Positions 37,101 through 44,942 of a stretch of 64,000 nt of DNA are shown one piece after another. The position numbers and the translations under genes were made by a program. Source of the stretch: an uncultured Colwellia sp. (GTDB taxonomy: Bacteria; Pseudomonadota; Gammaproteobacteria; Enterobacterales; Alteromonadaceae). Within the stretch, counting starts at the first letter, position 1, and each line of letters opens with the position of its first letter. The notes under the pieces are model-generated. The model searched no databases. It had not been told where the DNA came from and was given only the letters and a program-made list of their open reading frames with translations. The stretch is from assembly GCA_913063325.1 (NCBI GenBank), contig CAJXYE010000007.1, positions 1 through 64,000 of the forward strand, read 5' to 3'.

Positions 37101-39416
37101 CCTGAGGATCGTGATGCAGCAGTTCTAGCAATAAAGAATGCTATAGAACAGCACTCTGATTTAAATTATGAATTTAGAATAAAAACACCCTCGGGCAGTA
37201 TAAAACATATAAAGGCGATGGCTCTTATTAAGCTTGATCGCCAAGGTAATGCTGTGCAAATGACTGGTGTAAATATTGATATAACTGAACGAATACTGGT
37301 TGAACAAGAGCATATTGCAGCCAAAGAACTAGCCGAGGACACCGCTCGACATAAAGCTGAATTTCTTGCCAGTATGAGCCATGAGATCCGTACACCGATG
37401 AATGGAATCCTTGGTATGCTCGGGCTTCTACTTAGAAATGACTTAAGTGAAGAGCAAATGCACCGAGTTTCATTAGCAAACTCAAGCGCTGAGGCATTAC
37501 TTAGTTTGATAAATGATATTCTGGACTTTTCTAAAGTCGAAGCAGGAAAGTTAGATTTGGAGATAATTGATTTTGACTTAAGAACCTTACTTGGGGAGTT
37601 TAGTGAATCGCTTGCTTTAAAAAGCCAAGAAAAAGATATTGAAATAATTCTTGATAATAGAGGCATTCAGCAAAGTCATGTAAAAGGTGATCCAGGTCGT
37701 ATTAGACAAATTCTTAATAATTTAACCGGTAATGCGATTAAATTTACCGAAAAAGGTGAAATTGTCATTAAGGCAATACTGGAAGAGAATGACGGTCAGC
37801 TAACTTTAGAATGTAGTATTACTGATACTGGTATAGGGATCCCACAAGATAAAATATCAACCTTGTTCCAGTCTTTTAGGCAAGTAGACGCTTCTACCAC
37901 CAGAAAATATGGTGGTACGGGATTAGGCCTTGCTATTTGTAAGCAGCTTTGCCAATTAATGAATGGCGACATTATAGTTACCAGCGTTTTAGGACAAGGC
38001 TCTACCTTCTCTTTTAGCATTAATTTAGCAAGAAGTGAGCAAGCACAAACTGTCATACCTAACGTAGATATTAATGATGTGGCTATTTTAATTGTTGATG
38101 ATAATACTACCAATAGATTAGTCTTAAAGGCGCAACTAGAGCACTGGGGCGCCGTAGTGTATGAAGCCGATGGCGGCTTATCTGCTTTAGCTTTACTCGA
38201 AAGTAATAGAGTAAATAAAAGTCAGAGCGACATAAAAATGGCTTTTCTTGATATGTACATGCCTCAAATGAATGGCGCTGAGCTAGCTAAAAGCGTTAAA
38301 AGTCATCAAAACTTAAAAGATATAAAGTTAGTAATGATGACCTCTATGGCTGCCCGTGGCGATGCCAACTACTTTAAAGGTCTAGGCTTTGCTGCTTACT
38401 TTCCTAAACCAGCCATTACAAAAGATTTGTTTAAAACCTTGAGTTTATGCTTATCTGACTCTGACTCTGACTCATTATTACAGGACTCTCCATTGATAAC
38501 TCACCATTACCTACAAGAAATTGAACCCATAGATGTGGATATAAACAATAATAATTTCAGCCGATGCCGATTACTATTAGTAGAAGATAACCGTATTAAT
38601 CAAGAAGTAGCACGTCATATTCTCGCTGAATTTGACATTATTCCGGACGTTGCTGTTAATGGCTTAGAAGCATTAGCTCATATACAAGCAACTGAGACAG
38701 GAGTACCTTACGATATAATATTGATGGATTGCCAAATGCCCCAGATGGATGGCTATCAAGCTACAGCGGCCATCCGTAATGGTGAGGCCGGTGAGGATAA
38801 TAAAACCATAACAATTATAGCCATGACCGCCAATGCAATGAAAGGTGACAGAGAGAAATGTTTAGCCGCTGGCATGACCGATTATTTAAGTAAACCTATC
38901 GATCCGATAAAAATTAAAGCCAAGCTATCTCAGTACTTTGAAGTAGCAAATAAAAATGAACTTGCCCTCCCTCCGGCTATTCCTTTAGAAGTGATAGCTG
39001 AGATTAACGTATCTGATGAAGAGCCAGTAATAACTGATACGACAGAGGCAGAACAACAGGTCACTTGGCACAGGCAAGAGTTTAGTAAACGCTTAAATAA
39101 CAATAAGGTGATTCAGCAGAAACTTGTTGAATTATTTTTAGAGGAAACACCTAAACAACTCAATGAATTAACAAAGAGTATCACTCAAAAAGATAATACT
39201 CTACAACATGAAATTAGCCATAAAATTCAGGGTATGTCAGCAAACCTAAGTGCTAAAGCATTATTACAGCATACCAAGGACTTTAATCAATATGTTAAGG
39301 AGCCTGAGCCCGTTCAAGATAAAGTAGAGGCCTTATTCCAAGCCATTGAATTAAGTTACCAAACACTTGAGCAAGAGTTAAAGGAATCACTCAGTGAAAA
39401 ACTTATCGATAGTTAA
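34200..39416 (+). CDS. Membrane hybrid sensor histidine kinase with two receivers and Hpt
   Basis: A 1738-residue phosphorelay protein. About eight N-terminal membrane helices (residues 39-330) resemble a MASE3-type sensor. Another helix (about 378-398) is followed by a periplasmic Cache-like domain (400-690), a helix and HAMP (690-765). Two PAS domains follow (about 777-897 and 912-1030), the first FixL-like. HisKA has H1061 in SMSHEIRTPMNG. The HATPase has NLTGNAIKF, DTGIGIP and GGTGLGLAI. Two receivers have D1351 and D1510. A C-terminal Hpt has H1674 in SHKIQGMSANL. The linker between receivers contains three TCTGAC hexamers (38454-38471). No response regulator gene is adjacent; its output is unknown. 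The adjacent Ser/Thr kinase may or may not be related functionally. Confidence 0.9.
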   Translation: MSAYIANDTEQLSTDKSATKKSSTEPLPPYQVPQLTKTKKFFLVTVIVLCLLPITFNLLGFSFASLIMPLNSSEPIVANHLFYALSGAIQHTLLEWSAVVLALLTFVLALVHYRIHRDIAIPIMGMAIFCAGSVDAFHTLAATRIISAEAANTDFIPFTWALSRIFNATIMIIGTLICFVLYARKKQAVINEPNDKDTKNYSKKDFKILAAIGLCFLSFAYLSVHIAANSSHLPQTMFKQALITRPYDVLPLGLFIFAGSLFINLYKQFPSIAKYGLLLSVIPEVTTQLHMAFGSTALFDNHFNIAHSLKIIAYGCAFLGLLFDLKATSINGVTQSSTQSTAQAKLDKLDKKAKQAKQALQDKLLDVGHARHSISMQIPIAAFVLVLSVSTLVSFLFYFETQRLLTQQAKSEVAIESNLVDPIIEQLYSQANSDILFLSRTPPIQGMIESLKKNDTHNYQLWKNRIEQIFSEFLINKEFDYQIRYIGVANNGQELVNVRNDKQSIVIPTSRLQQKLTRPYFKATIDKDPGQVYFSKIELAKNNGKIEQPNRAVLRVATPIYDQSSGEIFGLIIINLDFGNFIEHLKTKELSQLSFYLTNEAGDFVSHPDNNKTFGFDLQQRYLIQDEFPQLKIAISEQLLTFPLNSVTINDHKYHGHFQQINLKRFDNIHLLNLLILKDSTDIEQTLSAYRMRSLLLGSSLALIALAIATIAAKRIATPLQQITHSLENYEKSNQLSALPTQSDTEIGVLARSFSNLFTQMQFALHEQEHSALLAKQSSEQINAIFSSAAEGFITINEQGRIISFNQAAQKMFGYSEAEVLNKNINMMMVARESTKHDGYLDKYAQSGIAHIMGVGRKLTALKKSGEVFPIHLSISKVSSEEGVVFTGIIRDISKEAQLELEQEQHQHALMEVNERVNLATDAAGIGIWQYDIKNDNLTWDKWMHKIYAISPQEFTSQLVDWQNAVHPEDRDAAVLAIKNAIEQHSDLNYEFRIKTPSGSIKHIKAMALIKLDRQGNAVQMTGVNIDITERILVEQEHIAAKELAEDTARHKAEFLASMSHEIRTPMNGILGMLGLLLRNDLSEEQMHRVSLANSSAEALLSLINDILDFSKVEAGKLDLEIIDFDLRTLLGEFSESLALKSQEKDIEIILDNRGIQQSHVKGDPGRIRQILNNLTGNAIKFTEKGEIVIKAILEENDGQLTLECSITDTGIGIPQDKISTLFQSFRQVDASTTRKYGGTGLGLAICKQLCQLMNGDIIVTSVLGQGSTFSFSINLARSEQAQTVIPNVDINDVAILIVDDNTTNRLVLKAQLEHWGAVVYEADGGLSALALLESNRVNKSQSDIKMAFLDMYMPQMNGAELAKSVKSHQNLKDIKLVMMTSMAARGDANYFKGLGFAAYFPKPAITKDLFKTLSLCLSDSDSDSLLQDSPLITHHYLQEIEPIDVDINNNNFSRCRLLLVEDNRINQEVARHILAEFDIIPDVAVNGLEALAHIQATETGVPYDIILMDCQMPQMDGYQATAAIRNGEAGEDNKTITIIAMTANAMKGDREKCLAAGMTDYLSKPIDPIKIKAKLSQYFEVANKNELALPPAIPLEVIAEINVSDEEPVITDTTEAEQQVTWHRQEFSKRLNNNKVIQQKLVELFLEETPKQLNELTKSITQKDNTLQHEISHKIQGMSANLSAKALLQHTKDFNQYVKEPEPVQDKVEALFQAIELSYQTLEQELKESLSEKLIDS

Positions 39417-39534
39417 ATTATGAACTAAAACACTCTGATTAGCCTGCTTAAATTTGATATGACAGGCATATTAAGGTATTAATAGGCCTGCTAAAAACAG
39501 CAAAATAATAATAATAAAGAAAAGCTAAAGGTTT

Positions 39535-39797
39535 ATACCAATTCCAATAAGTTTATTCCCCCTCAGCGAGAGTTAAAAGACTTAGAGGCAAGGCATTGAT
39601 TGAAGGTAATGGTTATTCCCTTATCAAAATCAATAACGCTGCATATGAGCCTTTTAAACTCGCCCTTTGGGAGCTTTCCAGCGATATGATAACTGCACAG
39701 AATTTCTTTCATATAGAATAACTATACGCAAAAAATTCTATTTGTTCTCAAACAGCTGGCAAGCTCTGAATGGGAACTAACTTAATGGACTTGGTAT
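39535..39797. mobile_element. MITE-like element, family A variant, upstream of Ser/Thr kinase
   Basis: A 263-bp non-coding element with imperfect inverted ends: ATACCAATTCCAATAAGTT at the left and, on the opposite strand, ATACCAAGTCCATTAAGTT at the right. The interior shares GGCAAGGCATTGATTGAAG, AATGGTTAT.CCCTT and AAATCAATAACG with the copy at 19989-20251. It ends eight bases before the proposed kinase start codon, so it forms the kinase leader. Confidence 0.82.
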
Positions 39798-39805
39798 TAC
39801 TTCAC

Positions 39806-42001
39806 ATGATCAAACGTATTCTGCCCATTTATCATACGGGTTGGTTTTATCTACTGCTATTATTCTGGGGTTTTAGCTTTTGGTATGTTTCTATTGGCGG
39901 TCTAAATTCATTAAATCAGTTGAATATGCATTGGCTAAATCAGTTTAAAGAAAGCAGTGTATCGCCACAAGAAAGTAAGATATTAAAATCCGCCGATATT
40001 TTAACGTTACAATCGCCATTTAATGAGTCGGACATAACATCGTTCACGACACTTTTATCATATCATCCCAATAGTCAGCTAGTCTTTTTGGGGAAACAAT
40101 CTCCAATATTTATGGAGAAACTTACTCAGTACCTACAATTAACACCACGTAGAAATAAAATTATAATCGACTCTGAACAAATCACCTCGGGGGCATTGTT
40201 AAAACCTCACACCACAATGGTTTTTACCTCGTTGCTCAATTGGCTACGCTTTGCATCTAAACCTAATAAAGACATCTTACGCTCACCATATTTTACTTAT
40301 ACGCCTTTTCTGCAAAATGAACGAAACAGTATGCCTTTGCTATGGCACCAACAAGGGAAAACGTATCTCACCTTACCAGGGGAAGTATTTAGACAGTTAA
40401 ATCCCGCCACCGAATTACTTATCAAACAAAACTGGCAATTAAGTTTACTAAACCAAGACTCCTCTTCAGCGATCCAAAAATTACCCTTAGGCTTTTTTGG
40501 TGAAATATTTATTTCAGAAAAATCACTCTCTGCCGATAAAACAAATCAGAAGACATCTGTCTCTAATTCATCTAAATTACTGCCGTTAAGTCTGTATATT
40601 CAGCGACATGATTCAACTTCTAATACTCACGATGAATACAAAGTCATCATAGTTACTGATAATCAAGGCTCTAATGAGAAAATACTCAAACCAATATTCA
40701 ACAAATTGCTTCAACAAGATTTTTTATATCAAAGCCTATTAGTTATTATATTTACGTGGCTGCTCTTATTTTTAGGCATCGCTTTAATTTGGTTCATACG
40801 CCAGTTATCCTCAAAACAACAATTAGTCTGTGTACTTAGTTATATGTTGCTCCTATTTATTTTTCAATATGTGATGTTTAACCAGCAACAGTGGCTTGAA
40901 GTCACCCCAATAATAATGACAATAATAGGTACTTGGCTATTGCTCTTTTTATATCAAAAAGAATATAAGCTATTTTTAGTTGCATTGAATTATCAAGCCC
41001 CTTTGAACAATAGTCACCGACCTACGCCATTAATAAATCAAAATAGGACCTTACGGGAAAGCCCTCTCTCATCAACAGTAAAAAATGAATATGAACAAAC
41101 ACTAAAAATCGTTGATAACTCAATTCGAAATCAAAATACAATGAGTAATCATCCGAGTGTTGATAGCTTTGGTCGCTATCAAGTAGAAGGTATTTTAGGA
41201 AAAGGGGCAATGGGCATTGTTTATCAAGGTGTAGATCCTAAAATAAACCGTCATGTCGCAATAAAAACACTACAATTGAGTGACGACGTAGACTCTCCTG
41301 AGTTTGGTGAAGCTAAGCAGCGATTCTTTAGAGAGGCACAAACTGCTGGAGGGTTAAGCCATGCAAATATAGTCACGATTTATGATGTTGGTGAAGATAA
41401 TCATTTAGGTTACATCGCCATGGATTTACTTACTGGCGCACCTTTGTCATTATTTACCCAACCGGAACAATTACTACCTACGCCTTTGGTTTATCAATTA
41501 TTAATTCAGATAACAGATGCCTTAGAATATGCCCATAACCAAAATGTTGTGCATCGAGACATCAAACCAGCAAATATTATTTACGATGATGATTTACTAA
41601 AAGTTACCGTGACTGACTTTGGCATAGCCTACGTCAGTGATAACAGTAAAACACGTACAGGCATTATTATGGGGAGTCCATACTATATGTCTCCAGAACA
41701 GATACTTGGCTTAAAAGTAGATGGCCGTAGCGACATATTCAGCTTAGGTGTGACTTTCTACCAATTACTTTGTGGCCACTTACCTTTTGAAGGTGAGTCT
41801 ATTGCCACAGTCGCTTATCAAATTACCAAAGCGAAAGCGAAAGCTGTCAATCAATACAATGCCAATTTACCTACAAGTGCTATTCGTATTTGTAATAAAG
41901 CCATGCATAAAGATATTGATAAACGTTACCAGTCTATGGCTGAATTTAAGCTGGCATTAACGAGTGCACTTAAACGTGATTTTAAAGTCACTACAAATTA
42001 A
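39806..42001 (+). CDS. Membrane Ser/Thr protein kinase with CHASE2-like sensor
   Basis: The 731-residue protein has one N-terminal helix (about residues 11-30), an extracytoplasmic domain to about 310, then three helices (about 311-387). That topology is the CHASE2 arrangement, although the sensor domain sequence is divergent. After a linker comes a Hanks-type kinase: glycine loop GKGAMGIVY, catalytic lysine K487 in VAIK, H583-R-D585 in VHRDIKPANI, D604 in DFGIA, and GSPYYMSPEQ. An upstream in-frame ATG at 39770 would place the first 12 codons inside a MITE, so I prefer 39806; the choice is not certain because no strong ribosome-binding site exists. The PP2C phosphatase 76 bp downstream is the likely partner. 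No type VI secretion genes are near. Confidence 0.88.
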   Translation: MIKRILPIYHTGWFYLLLLFWGFSFWYVSIGGLNSLNQLNMHWLNQFKESSVSPQESKILKSADILTLQSPFNESDITSFTTLLSYHPNSQLVFLGKQSPIFMEKLTQYLQLTPRRNKIIIDSEQITSGALLKPHTTMVFTSLLNWLRFASKPNKDILRSPYFTYTPFLQNERNSMPLLWHQQGKTYLTLPGEVFRQLNPATELLIKQNWQLSLLNQDSSSAIQKLPLGFFGEIFISEKSLSADKTNQKTSVSNSSKLLPLSLYIQRHDSTSNTHDEYKVIIVTDNQGSNEKILKPIFNKLLQQDFLYQSLLVIIFTWLLLFLGIALIWFIRQLSSKQQLVCVLSYMLLLFIFQYVMFNQQQWLEVTPIIMTIIGTWLLLFLYQKEYKLFLVALNYQAPLNNSHRPTPLINQNRTLRESPLSSTVKNEYEQTLKIVDNSIRNQNTMSNHPSVDSFGRYQVEGILGKGAMGIVYQGVDPKINRHVAIKTLQLSDDVDSPEFGEAKQRFFREAQTAGGLSHANIVTIYDVGEDNHLGYIAMDLLTGAPLSLFTQPEQLLPTPLVYQLLIQITDALEYAHNQNVVHRDIKPANIIYDDDLLKVTVTDFGIAYVSDNSKTRTGIIMGSPYYMSPEQILGLKVDGRSDIFSLGVTFYQLLCGHLPFEGESIATVAYQITKAKAKAVNQYNANLPTSAIRICNKAMHKDIDKRYQSMAEFKLALTSALKRDFKVTTN

Positions 42002-42077
42002 AAATTAAAGCACCTACATACGAATAAATTAAGTAGCTAAGCTTGCATAAAAATAAAGGTATAAACAGTTAACCCGC

Positions 42078-42818
42078 ATGAATTATCACATTAAATCCCT
42101 TTGTCACCAGGGCGCGATTCGAGACAATAACGAAGATGCGATTAGTTACGGCGTTCATCAAGAGCTAGATGTTGCTTGGATGCTCATTGCTGACGGTATG
42201 GGCGGACACAATGCCGGTGAAGTTGCTAGCGCCATGTTAGTTGAGCATGTCAAACACGCTTGGGGAAAAGTATCCATAACTAATCAAGCCAATTGGCTGA
42301 CTTGGATCACAGAACAGCTTAATACGGCTAATCTAAACATTCTTAAGCAAGCAAAAAACACCATGAGCCAACAAGGAATGGGGACTACCGGCGTTTTAAT
42401 GGTAATAGAGAATAATAAATGCCACCTTGGCTGGGTTGGTGACTCGCGCGCATACACCCTAAAAGGTAAAGTATTAATGCAAGAAACTGTTGACCATACC
42501 ATGCTGCAAGAATTAATTGATAAAGGCGCTATAAGTGCTGCATCAGCAAAAAACTCCAAGGCTAAAAACTTACTTTCACAAGCCATTGGCGTTCGGGAGA
42601 AAATATCTGTTGATACTGTGACTGTTGAGATAAAAAATGGTGATACCATCATGCTATCAACAGACGGTTTGCATGACTATTTAACGGGGCAAGAAATTAG
42701 TCACTACTTATCGGAGTTTTCGACCGGTAAAGATGTCTGTCACGACATGATATATCGAGCAATGGCGCAAAATAGTAGGGATAACCTAACCGTTGGCCTA
42801 ATCAATTTAGCTATGTAA
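42078..42818 (+). CDS. PP2C-family Ser/Thr phosphatase
   Basis: The 246-residue metal-dependent phosphatase has the PP2C motifs in order: RDNNEDA (about residues 16-22), ADGMGGHNAGEVAS (38-51), GTTGVLM, WVGDSRAYTL, LSTDGLHDYL and SRDNLTV, supplying the aspartates that bind Mn/Mg. Length is typical of bacterial Stp1/PrpC proteins. It directly follows the Ser/Thr kinase and probably reverses its phosphorylation. It ends at a terminator, which closes this two-gene unit. Confidence 0.92.
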   Translation: MNYHIKSLCHQGAIRDNNEDAISYGVHQELDVAWMLIADGMGGHNAGEVASAMLVEHVKHAWGKVSITNQANWLTWITEQLNTANLNILKQAKNTMSQQGMGTTGVLMVIENNKCHLGWVGDSRAYTLKGKVLMQETVDHTMLQELIDKGAISAASAKNSKAKNLLSQAIGVREKISVDTVTVEIKNGDTIMLSTDGLHDYLTGQEISHYLSEFSTGKDVCHDMIYRAMAQNSRDNLTVGLINLAM

Positions 42819-42826
42819 ATTAAGTA

Positions 42827-42861
42827 AGCATAAGTTGACTATGAGTCAACATAGCTTTTTT
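42827..42861 (+). terminator. Terminator after the phosphatase gene
   Basis: An imperfect stem with core GTTGACT/AGTCAAC around ATG, extended by AGC/GCT at the base, is followed by six Ts. It starts eight bases after the phosphatase stop codon. Confidence 0.82.
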
Positions 42862-42906
42862 ATTTAAGCGATGCAGATAAACAATTGATGACTTCTGAGG
42901 ACGTGA

Positions 42907-43050
42907 TTATTGATTAGCCTGACTAGTGTTCTGCGATTCAAGTTGCTCATTTATAACTTGACTAAAATGAGACTGCCTACGCGAAATCACTTTATGATGT
43001 TGACGACTTAACTGTTTTCTACGTTGATTATTTTTTAACGATTTTTTCAT
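42907..43050 (-). CDS. Small, strongly basic hypothetical protein
   Basis: A 47-codon open frame on the minus strand begins MKKSLKNNQRRKQLSRQHHK and ends with a glutamine-rich tail (SQANQ). AGGTG lies eight bases before the ATG, better spaced for this ATG than for another two codons upstream (43056). The N-terminal half is rich in K, R, H and Q, suggesting nucleic-acid or ribosome contact, which is speculation. It lies downstream of the mltF gene, behind an inverted repeat. No family is recognised; it may also be a chance frame. Confidence 0.45.
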   Translation of the reverse strand: MKKSLKNNQRRKQLSRQHHKVISRRQSHFSQVINEQLESQNTSQANQ

Positions 43051-43083
43051 ATTCATAACACCTAATAGTTTGTTTATTATAGT

Positions 43084-43111
43084 CTGTCACTATAAGTGGT
43101 CATAGTGACAG
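43084..43111. repeat. Perfect inverted repeat ahead of the small basic protein gene
   Basis: CTGTCACTAT and ATAGTGACAG are exact complements around an eight-base loop. On the plus strand TTTT follows. It lies 34 bp upstream of the small gene's ATG and 52 bp downstream of mltF. It could be a weak terminator or an operator. Confidence 0.5.
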
Positions 43112-43162
43112 TTTTATGACATTGAAAAATAAAAAGCCTCTGAGTTAGAAGCACTGTTACTT

Positions 43163-44740
43163 TTATTGAACGCTTTCGCTTTCCTCTTCATCCTCTTTTA
43201 AAACTATTACCTTAGGATTTTCCTGAGACATAGCTTGCTCTGATGATTCACCTATAAGTGTTTTACTCATTTCTTCCTTACTCATTAACTCTGAAGCATC
43301 TAATTTTTCTTGCGCTAGTTTTAATGCAATAGCCTGCTCTTTTGCTTTGTCGTCTAACCAACGTAATGTATCGTAATAGCGACGAATATTGTCAACATAA
43401 TGTACTGGCTCTTCTCCTCGAGCATAACCATATTTAGTGTTTTTATAATACTTTTTTTGCTGTAATAGCGGTAAACGTGTTTTAACTTCGACCCAACGAT
43501 CAGGGTCGCCGCCTTGTCGTTGAGTAATAATTCTCGCATCATTTAAATGACCAAAGCCAATATTATAGGAAGCTAGCGCAAACCAGATACGGTCTGGCGT
43601 TGGTATTCTATCCGGCATCATAGCAATCATGCGTTTGAAGTACTTCGCCCCGCCTCGAATACTTTGCTCTGTGTCTAAACGACTTTTAATACCCATTTGT
43701 TTCGCCGTTGCTAACGTCAACATCATCATGCCGCGAACACCAGTATATGAACGTGCCGTGGGATTCCAATGTGATTCTTGATAGCTAATGGCAGCTAATA
43801 AACGCCAATCAAGCTCTTGCGCATACTTTTCAAATAACGGTTGAAACTTAGGTAATGTCCCTGCTACTGCTTTAATAAAGGTACGGGTTTCTACATAGTT
43901 AAACTTTTCTATATGGCCGTAATATTTATCATCTAGAGCCAACAAAGTACCATCATGATGAACGATACCAAAAAATTCCACCAAACTTGCTAAGATATCA
44001 TCTGCGCTATTTTTACTAACCACCCATGCTAAAGGCTCCGGTTTATCAATACTAAAACCAATACTTATCTCGGGGTGGTAACGACGGTTAATAGCTAAAC
44101 TATTACTATCAATAATCGTGTAATCTATTTCACCACTTAATACTTTTCTCAGTAGCTCTTCACTATCAAACTCAGTTGTTTCTCGCCAAGTCAGTTCACT
44201 ATGTGTTTGTTTTAGATTTTCAAGGTTCTCTACATAACTGGAGCCTGACGTGACCATTAACTTACCTGTTAGATCTTCCACTTTTCTAGGTCTTACATTG
44301 CCTTGTTTAAAAACAAGCTTTTGGCTAATCGTTTCATAACTTGGCGCAAATCTGAAACGTTGTAAGCGCTTATCAGTAATTGATAATCCCGCCGCGAGTA
44401 AATCAACTTCACCGGTATTTAATTTAATAAAAAGTTCATCTAGGCTATACATGGGGACAATACGTAATTCAACATTAAGTGAATCTGCATATTTTTTTGC
44501 TAACTCGTATTCAAAACCAGCAAAGCCATTTGCTGTGGTGTAATAGTTTGTCGGGCCGAAAATAGTGCCTACATTGATGTACCCTCTCGCTAAAATACGA
44601 GATAAATTTGAAGAGTCATCCTCCTTATTACAAGCACTTAATAGTGCCGTGGTAAAAATAACCAAGAGTAACGAGGTAAACTTAGTCACTAACTTACTAG
44701 TGACATTAGATTTTATTGAAAAAGAATAATATTTAGTCAT
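43163..44740 (-). CDS. mltF: Membrane-bound lytic transglycosylase MltF
   Basis: MltF cleaves peptidoglycan glycan strands to 1,6-anhydro products at the outer membrane. The 525-residue protein begins with a signal ending in a lipobox, LLSAC (C37), so it is likely a lipoprotein. An SBP_bac_3 regulatory domain (about residues 45-270, starting [15 protein letters not shown]) precedes an SLT domain with the catalytic glutamate in [10 protein letters not shown] and [13 protein letters not shown]. The frame opens at 44794; the ATG at 44740 gives the more natural signal sequence, but its GAGG is very close to the start. It is divergent from purL, as in E. coli. Confidence 0.92.
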   Translation of the reverse strand: MTKYYSFSIKSNVTSKLVTKFTSLLLVIFTTALLSACNKEDDSSNLSRILARGYINVGTIFGPTNYYTTANGFAGFEYELAKKYADSLNVELRIVPMYSLDELFIKLNTGEVDLLAAGLSITDKRLQRFRFAPSYETISQKLVFKQGNVRPRKVEDLTGKLMVTSGSSYVENLENLKQTHSELTWRETTEFDSEELLRKVLSGEIDYTIIDSNSLAINRRYHPEISIGFSIDKPEPLAWVVSKNSADDILASLVEFFGIVHHDGTLLALDDKYYGHIEKFNYVETRTFIKAVAGTLPKFQPLFEKYAQELDWRLLAAISYQESHWNPTARSYTGVRGMMMLTLATAKQMGIKSRLDTEQSIRGGAKYFKRMIAMMPDRIPTPDRIWFALASYNIGFGHLNDARIITQRQGGDPDRWVEVKTRLPLLQQKKYYKNTKYGYARGEEPVHYVDNIRRYYDTLRWLDDKAKEQAIALKLAQEKLDASELMSKEEMSKTLIGESSEQAMSQENPKVIVLKEDEEESESVQ

Positions 44741-44942
44741 GACCTCAATTGTGTCGTGTATTACGCTATTAGCCAAGCATTTTTTACCTGACACTTGTGT
44801 TAAGTTATTACTTGACTTTTTCCATTAACAAAAGCGGGAATATCAACTATAATACGCGCGAAATTTTCGGTTAGCTTTGTTAGTTTATTTTAAGCAATAA
44901 AAGTCTAATCAAAACCCTACATAAAACTTGGTGAATTACTTT

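Noticed and set aside
38454-38471. Hexamer repeat TCTGAC x3 as a phase-variable tract
   Set aside because: It is in frame, codes Ser-Asp in a linker between receivers, and copy changes would not shift the frame. It is noted only in the kinase entry.
44795-44942. PurR operator upstream of purL
   Set aside because: GCGCGAAATTTTCGG is only loosely similar to the PurR consensus and lacks the CAA...CGTTTGC core, so it was not called.
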